From: Pseudomonadota bacterium | Lineage (GTDB): Bacteria; Pseudomonadota; Gammaproteobacteria; Steroidobacterales; Steroidobacteraceae | Assembly (NCBI GenBank): GCA_021781775.1 | Contig: JAJXWE010000001.1 | Span: 1-39,012, forward strand | Direction: 5' to 3' | Length of the DNA: 39,012 bases | Part shown: positions 8,542 to 17,906 of the stretch, piece by piece | Layout: each line of letters starts with the position of its first letter | Numbering within the stretch: position 1 is the first letter of the stretch | Notes under the pieces: generated by a model | The model's database searches: none | What the model saw: only the letters and a program-made list of their open reading frames with translations | What the model was told of the DNA's origin: nothing | Position numbers and translations under genes: made by a program

Positions 8542-9242
8542 TGAACCTCAATTTTGCCGTGCTCCAATCCGCATGCTGAACGAAATATAAAGCGCGGTCC
8601 CCTTAGGCACGGGAATACGAATGAGAGAGCGTTCCAAGTGGCTCTGGACGCCCGATGCCTCTTTATGAGCTGCCGCGACCAAGGATGGTCCGCTTCGCGA
8701 GTCAGAGGCTATCCGATTTTGGCAAGGATCGTCTCTTCCCTTGAAAATCAATCAATTGCGGCCGAAGAATGCCGCACGGAAGCTCCGGAGGAATCATCTC
8801 AGTCACGGATAAAGAAGCGTTAAGCGCACATGCAAAGCAAGGATCATTGAGGACGAAACGTCCCTTCCCCATATTCCTAACGTCTCCACCGCACCGGCCA
8901 GCCAGCCAGTACACGCTGGGCATGGAGTCTCTTGCCCGTGGACGCGGCGGAATTTCATTCCGTGACCCGAGGCGGTTTGCCAAAATCGGATAGACCGCAG
9001 GAGCGGGGCGAACCATGCTGGCGCCCGACGCACCATGCTGAAGCAACAGCTCGCTGCCGGTTTGCATGAAGGGGGCTGTCACGTCGGTATACACCGGCGT
9101 GGGACGAAGAATCGGCCGCCCATGCTCCGGGCGCAAAAATGAGTACGACGTGGAGTCCCTTCCTGTTCACGCAAAACAGCACAGCGGCAGTTCCGGGAGG
9201 GAGACCCAATGTCATCAAACATACATCCGGGGGAGAGTTGTC
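8542..9242. other. 700-base divergent intergenic region
   Basis: No convincing gene is seen here; the short reading frames lack family resemblance and ribosome sites. The region separates aceB (minus) from the TonB-receptor operon (plus) and must hold both promoters. It carries a perfect 17-bp inverted repeat (8709-8725 and 8977-8993). It also has short related phrases (GGAGTCTCTTGCCCG near 8930 and GGAGTCCCTTCCTG near 9150; ACCATGCTG twice near 9013 and 9031). I could not pick a convincing -35/-10 pair. Confidence 0.6.
8709..8993. repeat. perfect 17-bp inverted repeat, 251 bases between arms
   Basis: CTATCCGATTTTGGCAA at 8709-8725 is exactly inverted as TTGCCAAAATCGGATAG at 8977-8993. The match stops abruptly on both sides. 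A chance match of this length within 300 bases is very unlikely. It could be a pair of operator sites for one regulator (looping) or the ends of a small non-coding mobile element. No other copy was noticed in the window. Confidence 0.8.
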
Positions 9243-11927
9243 TTGAAACCCAATTACAAACTAACCTGTGCCATTGCCACCGTCCTGGGCACGACCCAAG
9301 TTCACCCCGCATTTGCAGCCAACCAATCCACGCAACCCGCCTCGGGTGGCCTGCAAACAATCGTGGTAACGGCCCAACGTCGCAGCGAGAATGTTCAGGA
9401 CGTGCCGATCACCATTCAGGCAATCTCCGGAACGCAGTTGAATCAGATGCACATCGCAAATCTGGACGAACTGCTGAAGCTGACGCCAAACGTCACCGTG
9501 TCGGAAAACGGACCCGGCCAGGGACAGATCTATATCCGCGGCCTCGCCGCCGACATGGGCGGCGGTCAGTCGAGCGCCACCATCAACCCATTCCCGAATG
9601 TGGCACTGTACCTGGACGACCAGTCGATGCAATTCCCGGGGCGCAACCTGGACGTCTATGCGGTTGACCTCCAGCGCATCGAAGTTCTCGAGGGACCTCA
9701 GGGGACTTTGTTCGGCGGCGGAGCCGAGGCGGGCGCGATCCGCTACATCACCAACAAGCCGGTGCTCGACAGGACCACAGGCAGCGCCGAAATGACCTAC
9801 GGCATTACCACGCACGGTGACCCCAATACCGCCGTCAGCGGCGTGCTGAACCTGCCGCTGTTGCGGGACAGGTTGGCCGCGCGGGTGGTCGTCTACAATG
9901 ACCGGCAGGGCGGCTACATCGACAACGTGCCGAGTACATTTACCCGCAGGGACAACCCCTATGCCGGCATTCCCGTCGAGTGCTCCGGCGGCGCGAGCCC
10001 GGTCGGTGGCAGCTGTCCGAGCGGCACCTCGCCCATTCTGTTTGCGCCGCCGAGCAACCAGAGTGCCAATAACGATGCCATCGCGCGAAACGCCTCGAAT
10101 CCGCTGACTTACACCGGCATGAGGCTCGAGGTGCTCGGCAAGATCAACGACGATTGGAATGTGCTGATCACCCAAAGCCAGCAGACGATGGAGAGCGAGG
10201 GCGACTTCACCCAGTTTCCGTTTGGTGCGGACGGCCAGGCGCTCGGACCCTGGCAGGACACCGTGTTCGTACCAGCCTTCAACAAGGACCGCTTCGAGAA
10301 CACCGCCTGGACGCTGAACGGCAAGATAGGCGCCTTGAGCCTCATTTATACCGGCAGCTACCTCGACCGGCACATCGACAATCAGGACGACTACACGAAT
10401 TACGCACGAAGTGCCGGCGGCTATTACTATCAGTGCACCGGTGTCAGCGGAGGTATGACCGGTCCCGGCAGCGGACCGCCGACCTGCTACTCGCCGGTGA
10501 GCTCGTGGCGCGATCAGGCGCGCAACACACATCTGAGCCAGGAAATGCGGCTCAGCACGCCGGACGACTGGCGTCTGCGGGGCATCGTCGGCGCCTACTA
10601 CGAAGATTTCCGCATCTATGACAACATGAATTACGACTACAAGACCATTCCGTCATGCACGCCGGTCAATCTGAGCACCGCCCTGGCCGGAGGTGCGCCG
10701 TGTGTTGCGAACGTGTCGACGCTGCCGAATACGACGGCCAATTATCCCGGTCCGCGCGGTGATAACACGGCTTTCGGGATGGACACGCAGCGTGGTTACA
10801 AGCAGGTGGCTTTCTTCGGCACCGTGAGTTATGACATCCTGCCGAAGGTGCTGACGGTCAGCGCCGGCACCCGTTTCTACCATTACACCGAGTTCGAGGT
10901 GGGCTCGGAGTACTGGACATCATCCGACTGCGTGAACATCCCCAATGGCCAGTGCGACGTCTCGACATCGGACGGCATCAACATAGATGCCGAAAACCTG
11001 CGCAAGGGATATCACGGGTTCCGGAGCAGCGCCAATATTGCCTGGCACGTCGATCCCCACCTGATGGTGTATTACACGTTTTCGCAGGGTTTTCGGCCGG
11101 GCGGCTTCAATCGCGGCTCGGGGAATGTGGCCAAGAATGCGAACGGCGTCTATCAGTTCGCCAAGCCGGTCAACTATTCGCCTGATACCCTGATCAACAA
11201 CGAGCTCGGTTGGAAGGGCGTGTTCCTGAATCATCGGTTGTTGTTTAACGGTTCCATATACCACATGATCTGGAACAACGTGCAGATGATCTTCTTTGAT
11301 CCGACGGCCCTCGGCAACACGGCGTTTGCCACCAATGGCCCGGATTACACCATCAATGGGGGGGAGCTGCAGCTCGAAGCGAGGCTTGCAAGAGGCCTGA
11401 CTGTCGCGGGAGCGGGAACGTACAATGATGCCAAGCAGGCCAACTCGCCGTGTCTCATCGCGAACAACCCGGCGCTGCCGAACGTCGGGCAGTGCATCAC
11501 GGAAGTGAAAGGCCAGCCCTTCAGCAATCCCTTCGGCGGCCTCGACAGCACGCCGGCCTTCTCGCCCAAGGTCCAGTTCAACCTGCGCGCCCGCTATGAC
11601 TGGACAGTCGGAGATTACGACGCGTATGTCATGGTGGGGGGCAACTACGTGGGCGGGCAGTGGAGCGAGCCTTCCACATACCCGGGAGCCACGGACCCCA
11701 GGTGCAACCCGATCCCGACCGGGACACGGTGTCGGTACTACCAGCCGTCCTACCACACGTTCTTCGCCGGGATCGGGGTGTCCAAAGGCAACTGGCACGT
11801 GGATCTCAACGGTACGAATCTCAACAATTCGGATGCCAGCGTGTTCACCAGCACGGCGCAGTTCATCAAGACGGAGGTGCCGCTGCGGCCGCGAGTGGTC
11901 AGCGTGACCGTCGGCTACAATTTCTGA
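9243..11927 (+). CDS. TonB-dependent outer-membrane receptor
   Basis: 894-residue active-uptake receptor of the outer membrane, energised by TonB/ExbBD. The start is a TTG at 9243, 7 bases after GGGAGAG. It gives a proper signal peptide with cleavage likely after AFA (residue 25), whereas the upstream in-frame ATG would add 59 unrelated residues. A TonB-box-like IVVTAQRR follows the signal, then the plug domain (LDELLKLTPNVTV, IYIRGLAADMGGG, IEVLEGPQGTLFGGGAEAGA) and a 22-strand-type barrel ending in VGYNF with the terminal aromatic needed for barrel assembly. Several Cys pairs in loop regions suggest extracellular disulfides. It heads the plus-strand cluster, 114 bases before the next gene, so its ligand is probably the compound broken down by the genes below, or an associated lipid or siderophore. 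Ligand unknown. Confidence 0.93.
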   Translation: MKPNYKLTCAIATVLGTTQVHPAFAANQSTQPASGGLQTIVVTAQRRSENVQDVPITIQAISGTQLNQMHIANLDELLKLTPNVTVSENGPGQGQIYIRGLAADMGGGQSSATINPFPNVALYLDDQSMQFPGRNLDVYAVDLQRIEVLEGPQGTLFGGGAEAGAIRYITNKPVLDRTTGSAEMTYGITTHGDPNTAVSGVLNLPLLRDRLAARVVVYNDRQGGYIDNVPSTFTRRDNPYAGIPVECSGGASPVGGSCPSGTSPILFAPPSNQSANNDAIARNASNPLTYTGMRLEVLGKINDDWNVLITQSQQTMESEGDFTQFPFGADGQALGPWQDTVFVPAFNKDRFENTAWTLNGKIGALSLIYTGSYLDRHIDNQDDYTNYARSAGGYYYQCTGVSGGMTGPGSGPPTCYSPVSSWRDQARNTHLSQEMRLSTPDDWRLRGIVGAYYEDFRIYDNMNYDYKTIPSCTPVNLSTALAGGAPCVANVSTLPNTTANYPGPRGDNTAFGMDTQRGYKQVAFFGTVSYDILPKVLTVSAGTRFYHYTEFEVGSEYWTSSDCVNIPNGQCDVSTSDGINIDAENLRKGYHGFRSSANIAWHVDPHLMVYYTFSQGFRPGGFNRGSGNVAKNANGVYQFAKPVNYSPDTLINNELGWKGVFLNHRLLFNGSIYHMIWNNVQMIFFDPTALGNTAFATNGPDYTINGGELQLEARLARGLTVAGAGTYNDAKQANSPCLIANNPALPNVGQCITEVKGQPFSNPFGGLDSTPAFSPKVQFNLRARYDWTVGDYDAYVMVGGNYVGGQWSEPSTYPGATDPRCNPIPTGTRCRYYQPSYHTFFAGIGVSKGNWHVDLNGTNLNNSDASVFTSTAQFIKTEVPLRPRVVSVTVGYNF

Positions 11928-12000
11928 CCGGGCGCGGTTGGGAGAAGCTGGTGGGCAGAGGTGCGTGAGCCGGGGCCAGAGCGGCCGGGATAAAATGCCG

Positions 12001-12020
12001 GGCGGGCGAAGAGGCCCGCC
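12001..12020 (+). promoter_or_regulatory. GC-rich hairpin in leader of TPR-sulfotransferase
   Basis: GGCGGGC (12001-12007) pairs perfectly with GCCCGCC (12014-12020) around a 6-base loop. No T-run follows, so it is not a standard terminator. A TAAAAT hexamer lies just upstream (11991-11996) without a good -35. It may attenuate or stabilise the transcript between the receptor and the downstream genes. Confidence 0.35.
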
Positions 12021-12041
12021 GACTCGCCACATTGAGGTCTC

Positions 12042-14069
12042 GTGAACAGTATCGTGTCGCAACCCTTGTCTTCCGTCGAGGCGGAAGTCGGCCGGATTCG
12101 CGAGCTGCTCAATCAGCGGCAGCTGGAACCGGCACTCGCGGCCACCAAGGCTCTTGCCGCGCAGGTGCCCGAGAATCGGGACGTGCTTTACCTGCTTGCC
12201 CTGGCGCAGCGTCACCTGCAGCGGATCGAGGACGCGCTGGACACTCTTGAGCGGCTGGAGCGTCTGCACCCGCGGTTCAGCCGCATTTACCAGGAACGGG
12301 GCCATTGCTTCGTAGCGCAGCGTGATGCGTCAAGGGCCATCGACGCCTTTCTGCGGGCCGTCAACATCAACCCGGCGCTGCCCGCCAGCTGGAGCATGCT
12401 GGAGGGCCTGTATCGCATGACGGGTCAGGAGGACAACGCCCGCATGGCGGCCGGGCACGTCGAGACGCTGAAGGGTCTGCCGCCGGAGGTAGTCCGAGCG
12501 ACCTCGCTATTCTCCGACGGCGAACTGGCGGCGGCCGAGCAGATCACTCGTGCCTACCTGCTCGCGCACGGGGATCATATAGAGGCGATGCGGTTGCTTG
12601 CGCGGATCGGGATGGCAAGGGACGTGCTCGATGATGCCGAGATCCTTCTCGAGGCGGTGCTCGAGCGGGCGCCGGATTACCGGGCGGCTCGTCTTGACTA
12701 CGCACGGGTGCTGGTGGAGCGGCACAAGTATCCACGCGCCTGCGAGCAGCTCGAGCGGCTGCTCGAACTCGATCCTCCCAACAGGGAGTACCGGGTGTTG
12801 TACGCGACCGCCCGCGTTGGCCTCGGCCAGCACGAGCAGGCAATCAGCCTATACCGAGCGCTGCTCGCTGAGACGCCGGACTCGCCCGAGCTGCATCTGT
12901 CCGTGGCGCACGCGCTGAAGACGCTCGGACGCACGCCTGAGGCCATAGAGAGTTACCGCGCAGCGGCGCGCGCCCGGCCCAGCTACGGCGACGCCTATTG
13001 GAGCCTTGCCAATCTCAAGACCTACCGCTTCACGGACGAGGAGATCTCCTGCATGCGCGCCGAGGAGGCCTCTTCCGCCAGCTCGAACATCGACCGCTGC
13101 CACCTGTGCTTTGCTCTCGGCAAGGCGCTCGAGGATCGCGGCGAGTACGCCGAGTCCTTCGAATTCTATGCGCGCGGCAACGCGCTGAAACGCGCCGAGA
13201 GCCGCTACCGCGCCGAGATCATCGAGAACAACACCCGGCTGCAGATCGAGGTCTGTACGTCGGAGTTCTTCGCCGCGCGCGCGGGCAGCGGCGCGGCGAG
13301 CGAGGAGCCGATCTTCATCGTCGGACTGCCCCGCTCCGGCTCGACGCTCCTCGAGCAGATCCTGGCGTCGCATCCCCAGGTCGATGGCACTCAGGAGCTC
13401 GCCGAGGTGCCGCGTATCGTGCAGGATCTGCAGGGCCGCGATCCGGATCTAGACAACCCGCGTTATCCGGGCGGGCTGCGCGAGCTCGGGAACGAGCAGC
13501 TGCGGCGTCTCGGCGAGCGGTACCTTGCGGAGACGCGCGTCTACCGCGGCGACAGGCTGCGCTTCATGGACAAGATGCCGAACAATTTCCGGCATATCGG
13601 CCTGATCCACCTGATGCTGCCCAACGCGCGCATCATTGACGTGCGGCGGGAGCCCATGGCCTGCTGCTTCGGCAATCTCAAGCAGCTCTTCGCTTCGGGG
13701 CAGGAGTTCACCTACAGCATCGAGGACATCGCGCGTTACTACCGCACCTACCTCGATCTGATGGACCACTGGGACCGGGTGCTGCCCGGCAGGGTCCTGC
13801 GCGTGCATCACGAGGACGTGGTCGCGGATCTCGAAGTCAACGTCAGGCGGATCCTTGAGTTCTGCGGCCTACCGTTCGATCCGGCCTGCGTCGAGTTCCA
13901 CAAGACCGAGCGCAGCGTTCGCACCGCGAGCTCCGAGCAGGTCCGCCGGCCGATCTACCGCGAGGGGCTCGAGCAGTGGAAGCGATACGAGCCCTGGCTC
14001 GCGCCGCTGCGCGAGGCGCTCGGGGACGCGCTCTGGCGTTATCGCCCGGCGGGACCCACGGCGCAGTGA
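12042..14069 (+). CDS. TPR-domain sulfotransferase
   Basis: 675-residue fusion. Residues about 10-350 are tandem tetratricopeptide repeats (e.g. ENRDVLYLLALAQRHLQRIE, PELHLSVAHALKTLGRTPEA). The remainder is a PAPS-dependent sulfotransferase. The PAPS 5'-phosphosulfate loop is IFIVGLPRSGSTLLEQILA near residue 425, and the 3'-phosphate site is the later RIIDVRREPMACCFG. Both are intact. The start is a GTG 4 bases after GAGG. Such proteins often accompany TonB receptors in proteobacteria; the acceptor is usually unknown and may be a protein tyrosine, lipid or small alcohol. The stop is one base before glpD, so the gene is translationally linked to glycerol catabolism, an unusual partner. No signal peptide is seen, so it should be cytoplasmic. 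Confidence 0.9.
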   Translation: MNSIVSQPLSSVEAEVGRIRELLNQRQLEPALAATKALAAQVPENRDVLYLLALAQRHLQRIEDALDTLERLERLHPRFSRIYQERGHCFVAQRDASRAIDAFLRAVNINPALPASWSMLEGLYRMTGQEDNARMAAGHVETLKGLPPEVVRATSLFSDGELAAAEQITRAYLLAHGDHIEAMRLLARIGMARDVLDDAEILLEAVLERAPDYRAARLDYARVLVERHKYPRACEQLERLLELDPPNREYRVLYATARVGLGQHEQAISLYRALLAETPDSPELHLSVAHALKTLGRTPEAIESYRAAARARPSYGDAYWSLANLKTYRFTDEEISCMRAEEASSASSNIDRCHLCFALGKALEDRGEYAESFEFYARGNALKRAESRYRAEIIENNTRLQIEVCTSEFFAARAGSGAASEEPIFIVGLPRSGSTLLEQILASHPQVDGTQELAEVPRIVQDLQGRDPDLDNPRYPGGLRELGNEQLRRLGERYLAETRVYRGDRLRFMDKMPNNFRHIGLIHLMLPNARIIDVRREPMACCFGNLKQLFASGQEFTYSIEDIARYYRTYLDLMDHWDRVLPGRVLRVHHEDVVADLEVNVRRILEFCGLPFDPACVEFHKTERSVRTASSEQVRRPIYREGLEQWKRYEPWLAPLREALGDALWRYRPAGPTAQ

Positions 14070-14070
14070 C

Positions 14071-15633
14071 ATGACGGCATCAGATCCTTCTCCATCCGGT
14101 GCTTCTCCCGCCGGCCCGCTCGAGGCGCGCTTCGACCTGCTGGTCGTGGGCGGCGGGATCAACGGCGCCGGGATCGCGCGCGATGCGGCCGGCAGGGGAC
14201 TGCGGGTGTGCCTTGTCGAGCAATCGGACCTGTCTTCGTTCACTTCCTCGGCGAGCACCAAGCTCATCCACGGCGGACTGCGCTATCTCGAATACGGCGA
14301 GTTCCGCCTGGTGCGCGAAGCGCTGGCCGAGCGGGAGCGTTTGCTCGCCATCGCCCCTCATCTCGTGCATCCGCTGCGCTTCGTGCTGCCGCACGCGCCC
14401 ACTCTGCGGCCGCGCTGGCAGATGCGCGCCGGCCTGTTTCTCTACGACCACCTGGGCGGCCACCGCCGGCTGCCGGGGTCGCGCTCGGTGGACCTGCGGC
14501 GCGCGCTCGCGGGCCGGGCGCTCAAGGCGGACTTTCGGCGCGGCTTCGCCTATTCCGACTGCCGCGTCGATGACAGTCGCCTCGTCGTCGCCAATGCGCG
14601 CGACGCGGCCGACCGCGGCGCGGTGATCCTCCCGCGTACCCGCCTGGTGACGGCGCGCGCCGCACACGACGGCTGGCGCGTGGAGTGCCGGAACCTCACG
14701 AGCGGCGAGAGCGTCCCACTGCGGGCCACGGCGGTGGTCAATGCCGCGGGCCCGTGGGTCAACGAGGTTCGGGAGGCATTCGGCCTGCAGGCCGCCGAGC
14801 CGATCCGGCTGGTGCGGGGTAGCCACCTCGTCCTACCGCGGCTGTTCGAGGGCGACCATGCGTACATCCTGCAGAATCCGGACCATCGCATCGTGTTCGC
14901 CATCCCATTCCAGGACGACTTCACCCTGGTCGGCACCACCGACGTGCCGCACACCGGCTCGCTCGAGAGCGTGGCCATCACGGCCGAGGAAATCGCCTAC
15001 CTCTGCGAGAGTATCAACCGCTACTTCAAACAGCCGATCCGTCCGCACAATGTGCTGTGGAGCTACTCGGGCGTGCGCGCGCTGCGCGACGACGGCGCGG
15101 CGGACGCCTCCGCCGTGACTCGGGACTACGAGCTGCTGCTGGAGCGGGCCGCTCAGGGCGCACCCCTGCTGTCCGTGCTCGGCGGCAAGATCACCACCTA
15201 CCGCAGGCTGGCGGAGGCGGCGCTCGCACTGCTGCAGCCGGTGATCGGCGGTGCGGCAACGCCCTGGACCGCCTCCGCCGCGCTGCCCGGCGGAGACATG
15301 CCGGGCGCCAACTTCGCGGAGTTCGCCGAGGAGGCGACCCGGCGCTGGCCATTCCTCGAACCACGACACCTGCGCAGGCTGGTGTGCGCGTACGGCACGC
15401 GCGTGGAGCGAGTGCTGCACGGGGCGCGCACGGCTGCGGACCTCGGCGAGCCTCTGGGCGCGGATCTCACCGCGGCAGAAGTCGACCACCTGCGGCGCGA
15501 GGAATGGGTCGTCACCTCGCAGGACATCCTGTGGCGCCGCAGCAAGCTCGGACTGCGCTTGACGGCGGACGAGCTGGAACGGCTCGATCGGTACCTGCAG
15601 GCCGAATCCCCACTGCGGAGAGCATACTCATGA
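14071..15633 (+). CDS. glpD: glycerol-3-phosphate dehydrogenase (FAD, aerobic)
   Basis: 520-residue membrane-associated flavoenzyme that oxidises sn-glycerol 3-phosphate to dihydroxyacetone phosphate and passes electrons to quinone. The FAD fingerprint LLVVGGGINGAGIARDAAGR begins near residue 24. It is followed by SSASTKLIHGGLRYLE, the hallmark of GlpD, and further conserved blocks such as VRGSHLVLPRLF, LVGTTDVPHTG and LGGKITTYRRLAE. The C-terminal domain (about 385-520) is the usual helical cap. The chosen ATG at 14071 is one base after the previous stop; longer in-frame extension upstream lies inside the sulfotransferase gene. Its stop overlaps the glpK start (ATGA). No GlpR regulator is in the window, so control is probably shared with the whole cluster. 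Confidence 0.95.
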   Translation: MTASDPSPSGASPAGPLEARFDLLVVGGGINGAGIARDAAGRGLRVCLVEQSDLSSFTSSASTKLIHGGLRYLEYGEFRLVREALAERERLLAIAPHLVHPLRFVLPHAPTLRPRWQMRAGLFLYDHLGGHRRLPGSRSVDLRRALAGRALKADFRRGFAYSDCRVDDSRLVVANARDAADRGAVILPRTRLVTARAAHDGWRVECRNLTSGESVPLRATAVVNAAGPWVNEVREAFGLQAAEPIRLVRGSHLVLPRLFEGDHAYILQNPDHRIVFAIPFQDDFTLVGTTDVPHTGSLESVAITAEEIAYLCESINRYFKQPIRPHNVLWSYSGVRALRDDGAADASAVTRDYELLLERAAQGAPLLSVLGGKITTYRRLAEAALALLQPVIGGAATPWTASAALPGGDMPGANFAEFAEEATRRWPFLEPRHLRRLVCAYGTRVERVLHGARTAADLGEPLGADLTAAEVDHLRREEWVVTSQDILWRRSKLGLRLTADELERLDRYLQAESPLRRAYS

Positions 15634-17144
15634 CTCCCGTGACCCATGGCAAGTACGTCGGCGCGATCGATCAAGGCACCACCAGCACGCGCTTCATGGT
15701 GTTTGGACACCAGGGAGAGGTGCTTGCGAGCGCCCAGCTCGAGCATCGCCAGATCTACCCGCAGCCTGGCTGGGTAGAGCACGATCCGTTCGAGATCTGG
15801 ACCAACACGCGGCAGGTCATCGAGACGGCGCTCGACCAGGCCGGCCTGGGCGCCCGGAACCTCGTGGCGGTGGGCATCACCAACCAGCGCGAGACCACGC
15901 TGCTCTGGGACCGGCGCAGCGGCAAGCCGCTGCACAACGCTCTCGTCTGGCAGGACACCCGGGTCGCCGGCGAGGTCGCCGCCCTGGCGAGCGCGAGCGG
16001 CCTGGACCGGTTCCGCGGCAAGACCGGGCTGCCGCTCGCAACCTACTTCAGCGCACTGAAGCTCAAGCGACTGCTCGATGACGTCCCGCATGGGCGCGAA
16101 CTCGCCGAAGCGGGCGATGCCCTGTTCGGCACCATCGATTCGTGGCTGCTGTGGAACCTCACCGGTGGAACGCAGGGCGGCGTGCACGTCACGGACGTGA
16201 CCAACGCCAGCCGCACCCAGCTCATGAATCTCGCGACGCTGGCGTGGGACGACGAGCTGCTCTCGGCGTTCGGGGTGCCGCGCACCTGCCTGCCCCGCAT
16301 CGCTTCCTCGAGCGAAGTCTACGGGGAGTGTCGGCTGCCGGCGCTCTCCGGCGTGCCGATCGCCGGGGATCTCGGCGATCAGCAGGCCGCCCTCGTCGGC
16401 CAGACGTGCCTGCGGCGCGGCGATGCCAAGAACACCTACGGCACCGGCTGTTTCCTGTTGATGAACACTGGCGAACAGCCGGTGGCTTCGCGGTCGGGCC
16501 TGATTACGACGGTGGCCTACCAGTTCGGACGGGAGCGTCCCTGCTATGCGCTCGAGGGCTCGGTGGCGGTGGCTGGCGCCCTGGTGCAATGGCTGCGGGA
16601 CCGCCTGGGCATCATCAAGAGCAGCGCGGACATCGAGTCGCTCGCCCAGGAGGTCGAGGACAATGGCGATGTTTATTTCGTACCCTCCTTCTCCGGGTTG
16701 TTCGCGCCGCATTGGCGCTCCGACGCCCGCGGCGTCATCGCGGGACTCACCGGTTACGCGAGCCGCGCGCACCTGGCGCGCGCCGCGCTCGAGGCCACCG
16801 CCTATCAGACGCGCGACGTGCTCGAGGCGATGGAGAAGGACTCGGGCACTGCGCTCACCGAGCTGCGCGTCGATGGAGGCATGGTGGTGAACGAGCTGCT
16901 GATGCAGTTCCAGGCCGACCTTCTCGATGTCGGCGTGGTGCGTCCCCAGGTTACCGAGACCACGGCGCTCGGCGCCGCGTACGCGGCAGGCCTCGCCACG
17001 GGCTACTGGAAGAGTCGCGATGACCTGATCGCGAACTGGCAAGTCGATCGGCGCTGGCGCCCAGCCATGGGCGCCGAGCAGCGCGCACACCTGTATCACT
17101 CCTGGCAGAAGGCGCTCGAGCGCTCGCTGGGTTGGATTGACTGA
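15630..17144 (+). CDS. glpK: glycerol kinase
   Basis: 504-residue FGGY-family kinase that traps glycerol as glycerol 3-phosphate. Seen: GAIDQGTTSTRFMVF with the phosphate-binding loop, GITNQRETTLLWDR, NALVWQDTR, TGLPLATYFSALKLKRLL, DSWLLWNLTGG, GDLGDQQAALVGQ, NTYGTGCFLLMNTG and RVDGGMVVNELLMQFQADLL, all glycerol-kinase blocks rather than xylulose or gluconate kinase ones. The ATG at 15630 overlaps the glpD stop by four bases and the length is standard, so a longer upstream reading in the same frame is rejected. It is the middle gene of glpD-glpK-glpF, in an order different from the enterobacterial glpFK plus separate glpD. Confidence 0.96.
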   Translation: MTPVTHGKYVGAIDQGTTSTRFMVFGHQGEVLASAQLEHRQIYPQPGWVEHDPFEIWTNTRQVIETALDQAGLGARNLVAVGITNQRETTLLWDRRSGKPLHNALVWQDTRVAGEVAALASASGLDRFRGKTGLPLATYFSALKLKRLLDDVPHGRELAEAGDALFGTIDSWLLWNLTGGTQGGVHVTDVTNASRTQLMNLATLAWDDELLSAFGVPRTCLPRIASSSEVYGECRLPALSGVPIAGDLGDQQAALVGQTCLRRGDAKNTYGTGCFLLMNTGEQPVASRSGLITTVAYQFGRERPCYALEGSVAVAGALVQWLRDRLGIIKSSADIESLAQEVEDNGDVYFVPSFSGLFAPHWRSDARGVIAGLTGYASRAHLARAALEATAYQTRDVLEAMEKDSGTALTELRVDGGMVVNELLMQFQADLLDVGVVRPQVTETTALGAAYAAGLATGYWKSRDDLIANWQVDRRWRPAMGAEQRAHLYHSWQKALERSLGWID

Positions 17145-17162
17145 CACGACGAGGGGATCGAG

Positions 17163-17888
17163 ATGGGAAGCGGGTTCTGGGGCGAGTTTGTCGGCACGGC
17201 GGTGCTCATCCTGCTGGGTAACGGCGTGGTCGCCTGCGTGGCGCTCGACAAGTCATTCGGCCACGGTGGCGGGTGGATCGTCATCACGGCAGGCTGGTGT
17301 TTCGCGGTCATGGCCGGGGTCCTCACGGCCCTCGCCCTGGGCGCGCCGGCCTACCTCAATCCCGCGGTCGCCATCGGGATCGCCGTGGCCACGGGCAAGT
17401 GGAGCGGCATACCGGGATATGTCCTTGCGGAGCTGCTTGGTGCGATGGCGGGCGCCACGCTCGTGTGGCTGCATTACCTGCATCACTGGGGGGTGACCCC
17501 CGATGCGGCCGCCAAGCGTGCCTGCTTCTGCACCGCGCCGGCCATCTCGCATCTCCCGGCGAACCTGCTCAGCGAAATCATCGGCACTTTCGTGCTGGTG
17601 CTGGTGGCCGCGGCGATCGGCTCCGCGCGGCTGGCCCCGCACGGCCTGCCGGCGGGCCTGGGCCCGGTCGTAGTGGCGTTCCTGGTGTGGGCCATCGGCC
17701 TGTCCCTCGGCGGCCCTACGGGGTACGCCATCAACCCCGCGCGGGACCTGGGGCCGCGCATCATGCACGCCGTGCTTCCCGTCGCGGGCAAGGGCAGCTC
17801 CGAGTGGGGCTACGCGCCGGTACCGGTGATCGGCCCGGTCGTTGGTGCCACGCTCGCGGGTTTGTGCGTACACCTATTGTCGATATGA
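17163..17888 (+). CDS. glpF: glycerol facilitator (aquaglyceroporin)
   Basis: 241-residue inner-membrane channel with six helices and the two half-helix NPA motifs: NPAVA at 66-70 and NPARD at 191-195. The Asp after the second NPA-R is the feature that separates glycerol facilitators from water-only aquaporins. It lies 18 bases after glpK, completing uptake, phosphorylation and oxidation of glycerol. A GAGG-like ribosome site (GAGGGGATCGAG) precedes the ATG. The loop between helices 3 and 4 carries extra His and Cys residues (WLHYLHHWG, then CFC), which is a little unusual. Substrate selectivity for glycerol is well supported by motif and context. Confidence 0.94.
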   Translation: MGSGFWGEFVGTAVLILLGNGVVACVALDKSFGHGGGWIVITAGWCFAVMAGVLTALALGAPAYLNPAVAIGIAVATGKWSGIPGYVLAELLGAMAGATLVWLHYLHHWGVTPDAAAKRACFCTAPAISHLPANLLSEIIGTFVLVLVAAAIGSARLAPHGLPAGLGPVVVAFLVWAIGLSLGGPTGYAINPARDLGPRIMHAVLPVAGKGSSEWGYAPVPVIGPVVGATLAGLCVHLLSI

Positions 17889-17906
17889 CAGCCCTGGAGA
17901 CCTCGC

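Noticed and set aside
9066..9242. ATG start 59 codons upstream of the TonB receptor
   Set aside because: The added residues are not signal-like; TTG at 9243 has a well-placed ribosome site and starts a proper signal peptide.
15198..17147. 649-codon open frame antisense to glpK and the end of glpD
   Set aside because: The plus strand encodes unmistakable GlpD and GlpK; the antisense frame is open only because of GC-rich third positions and shows no family pattern.
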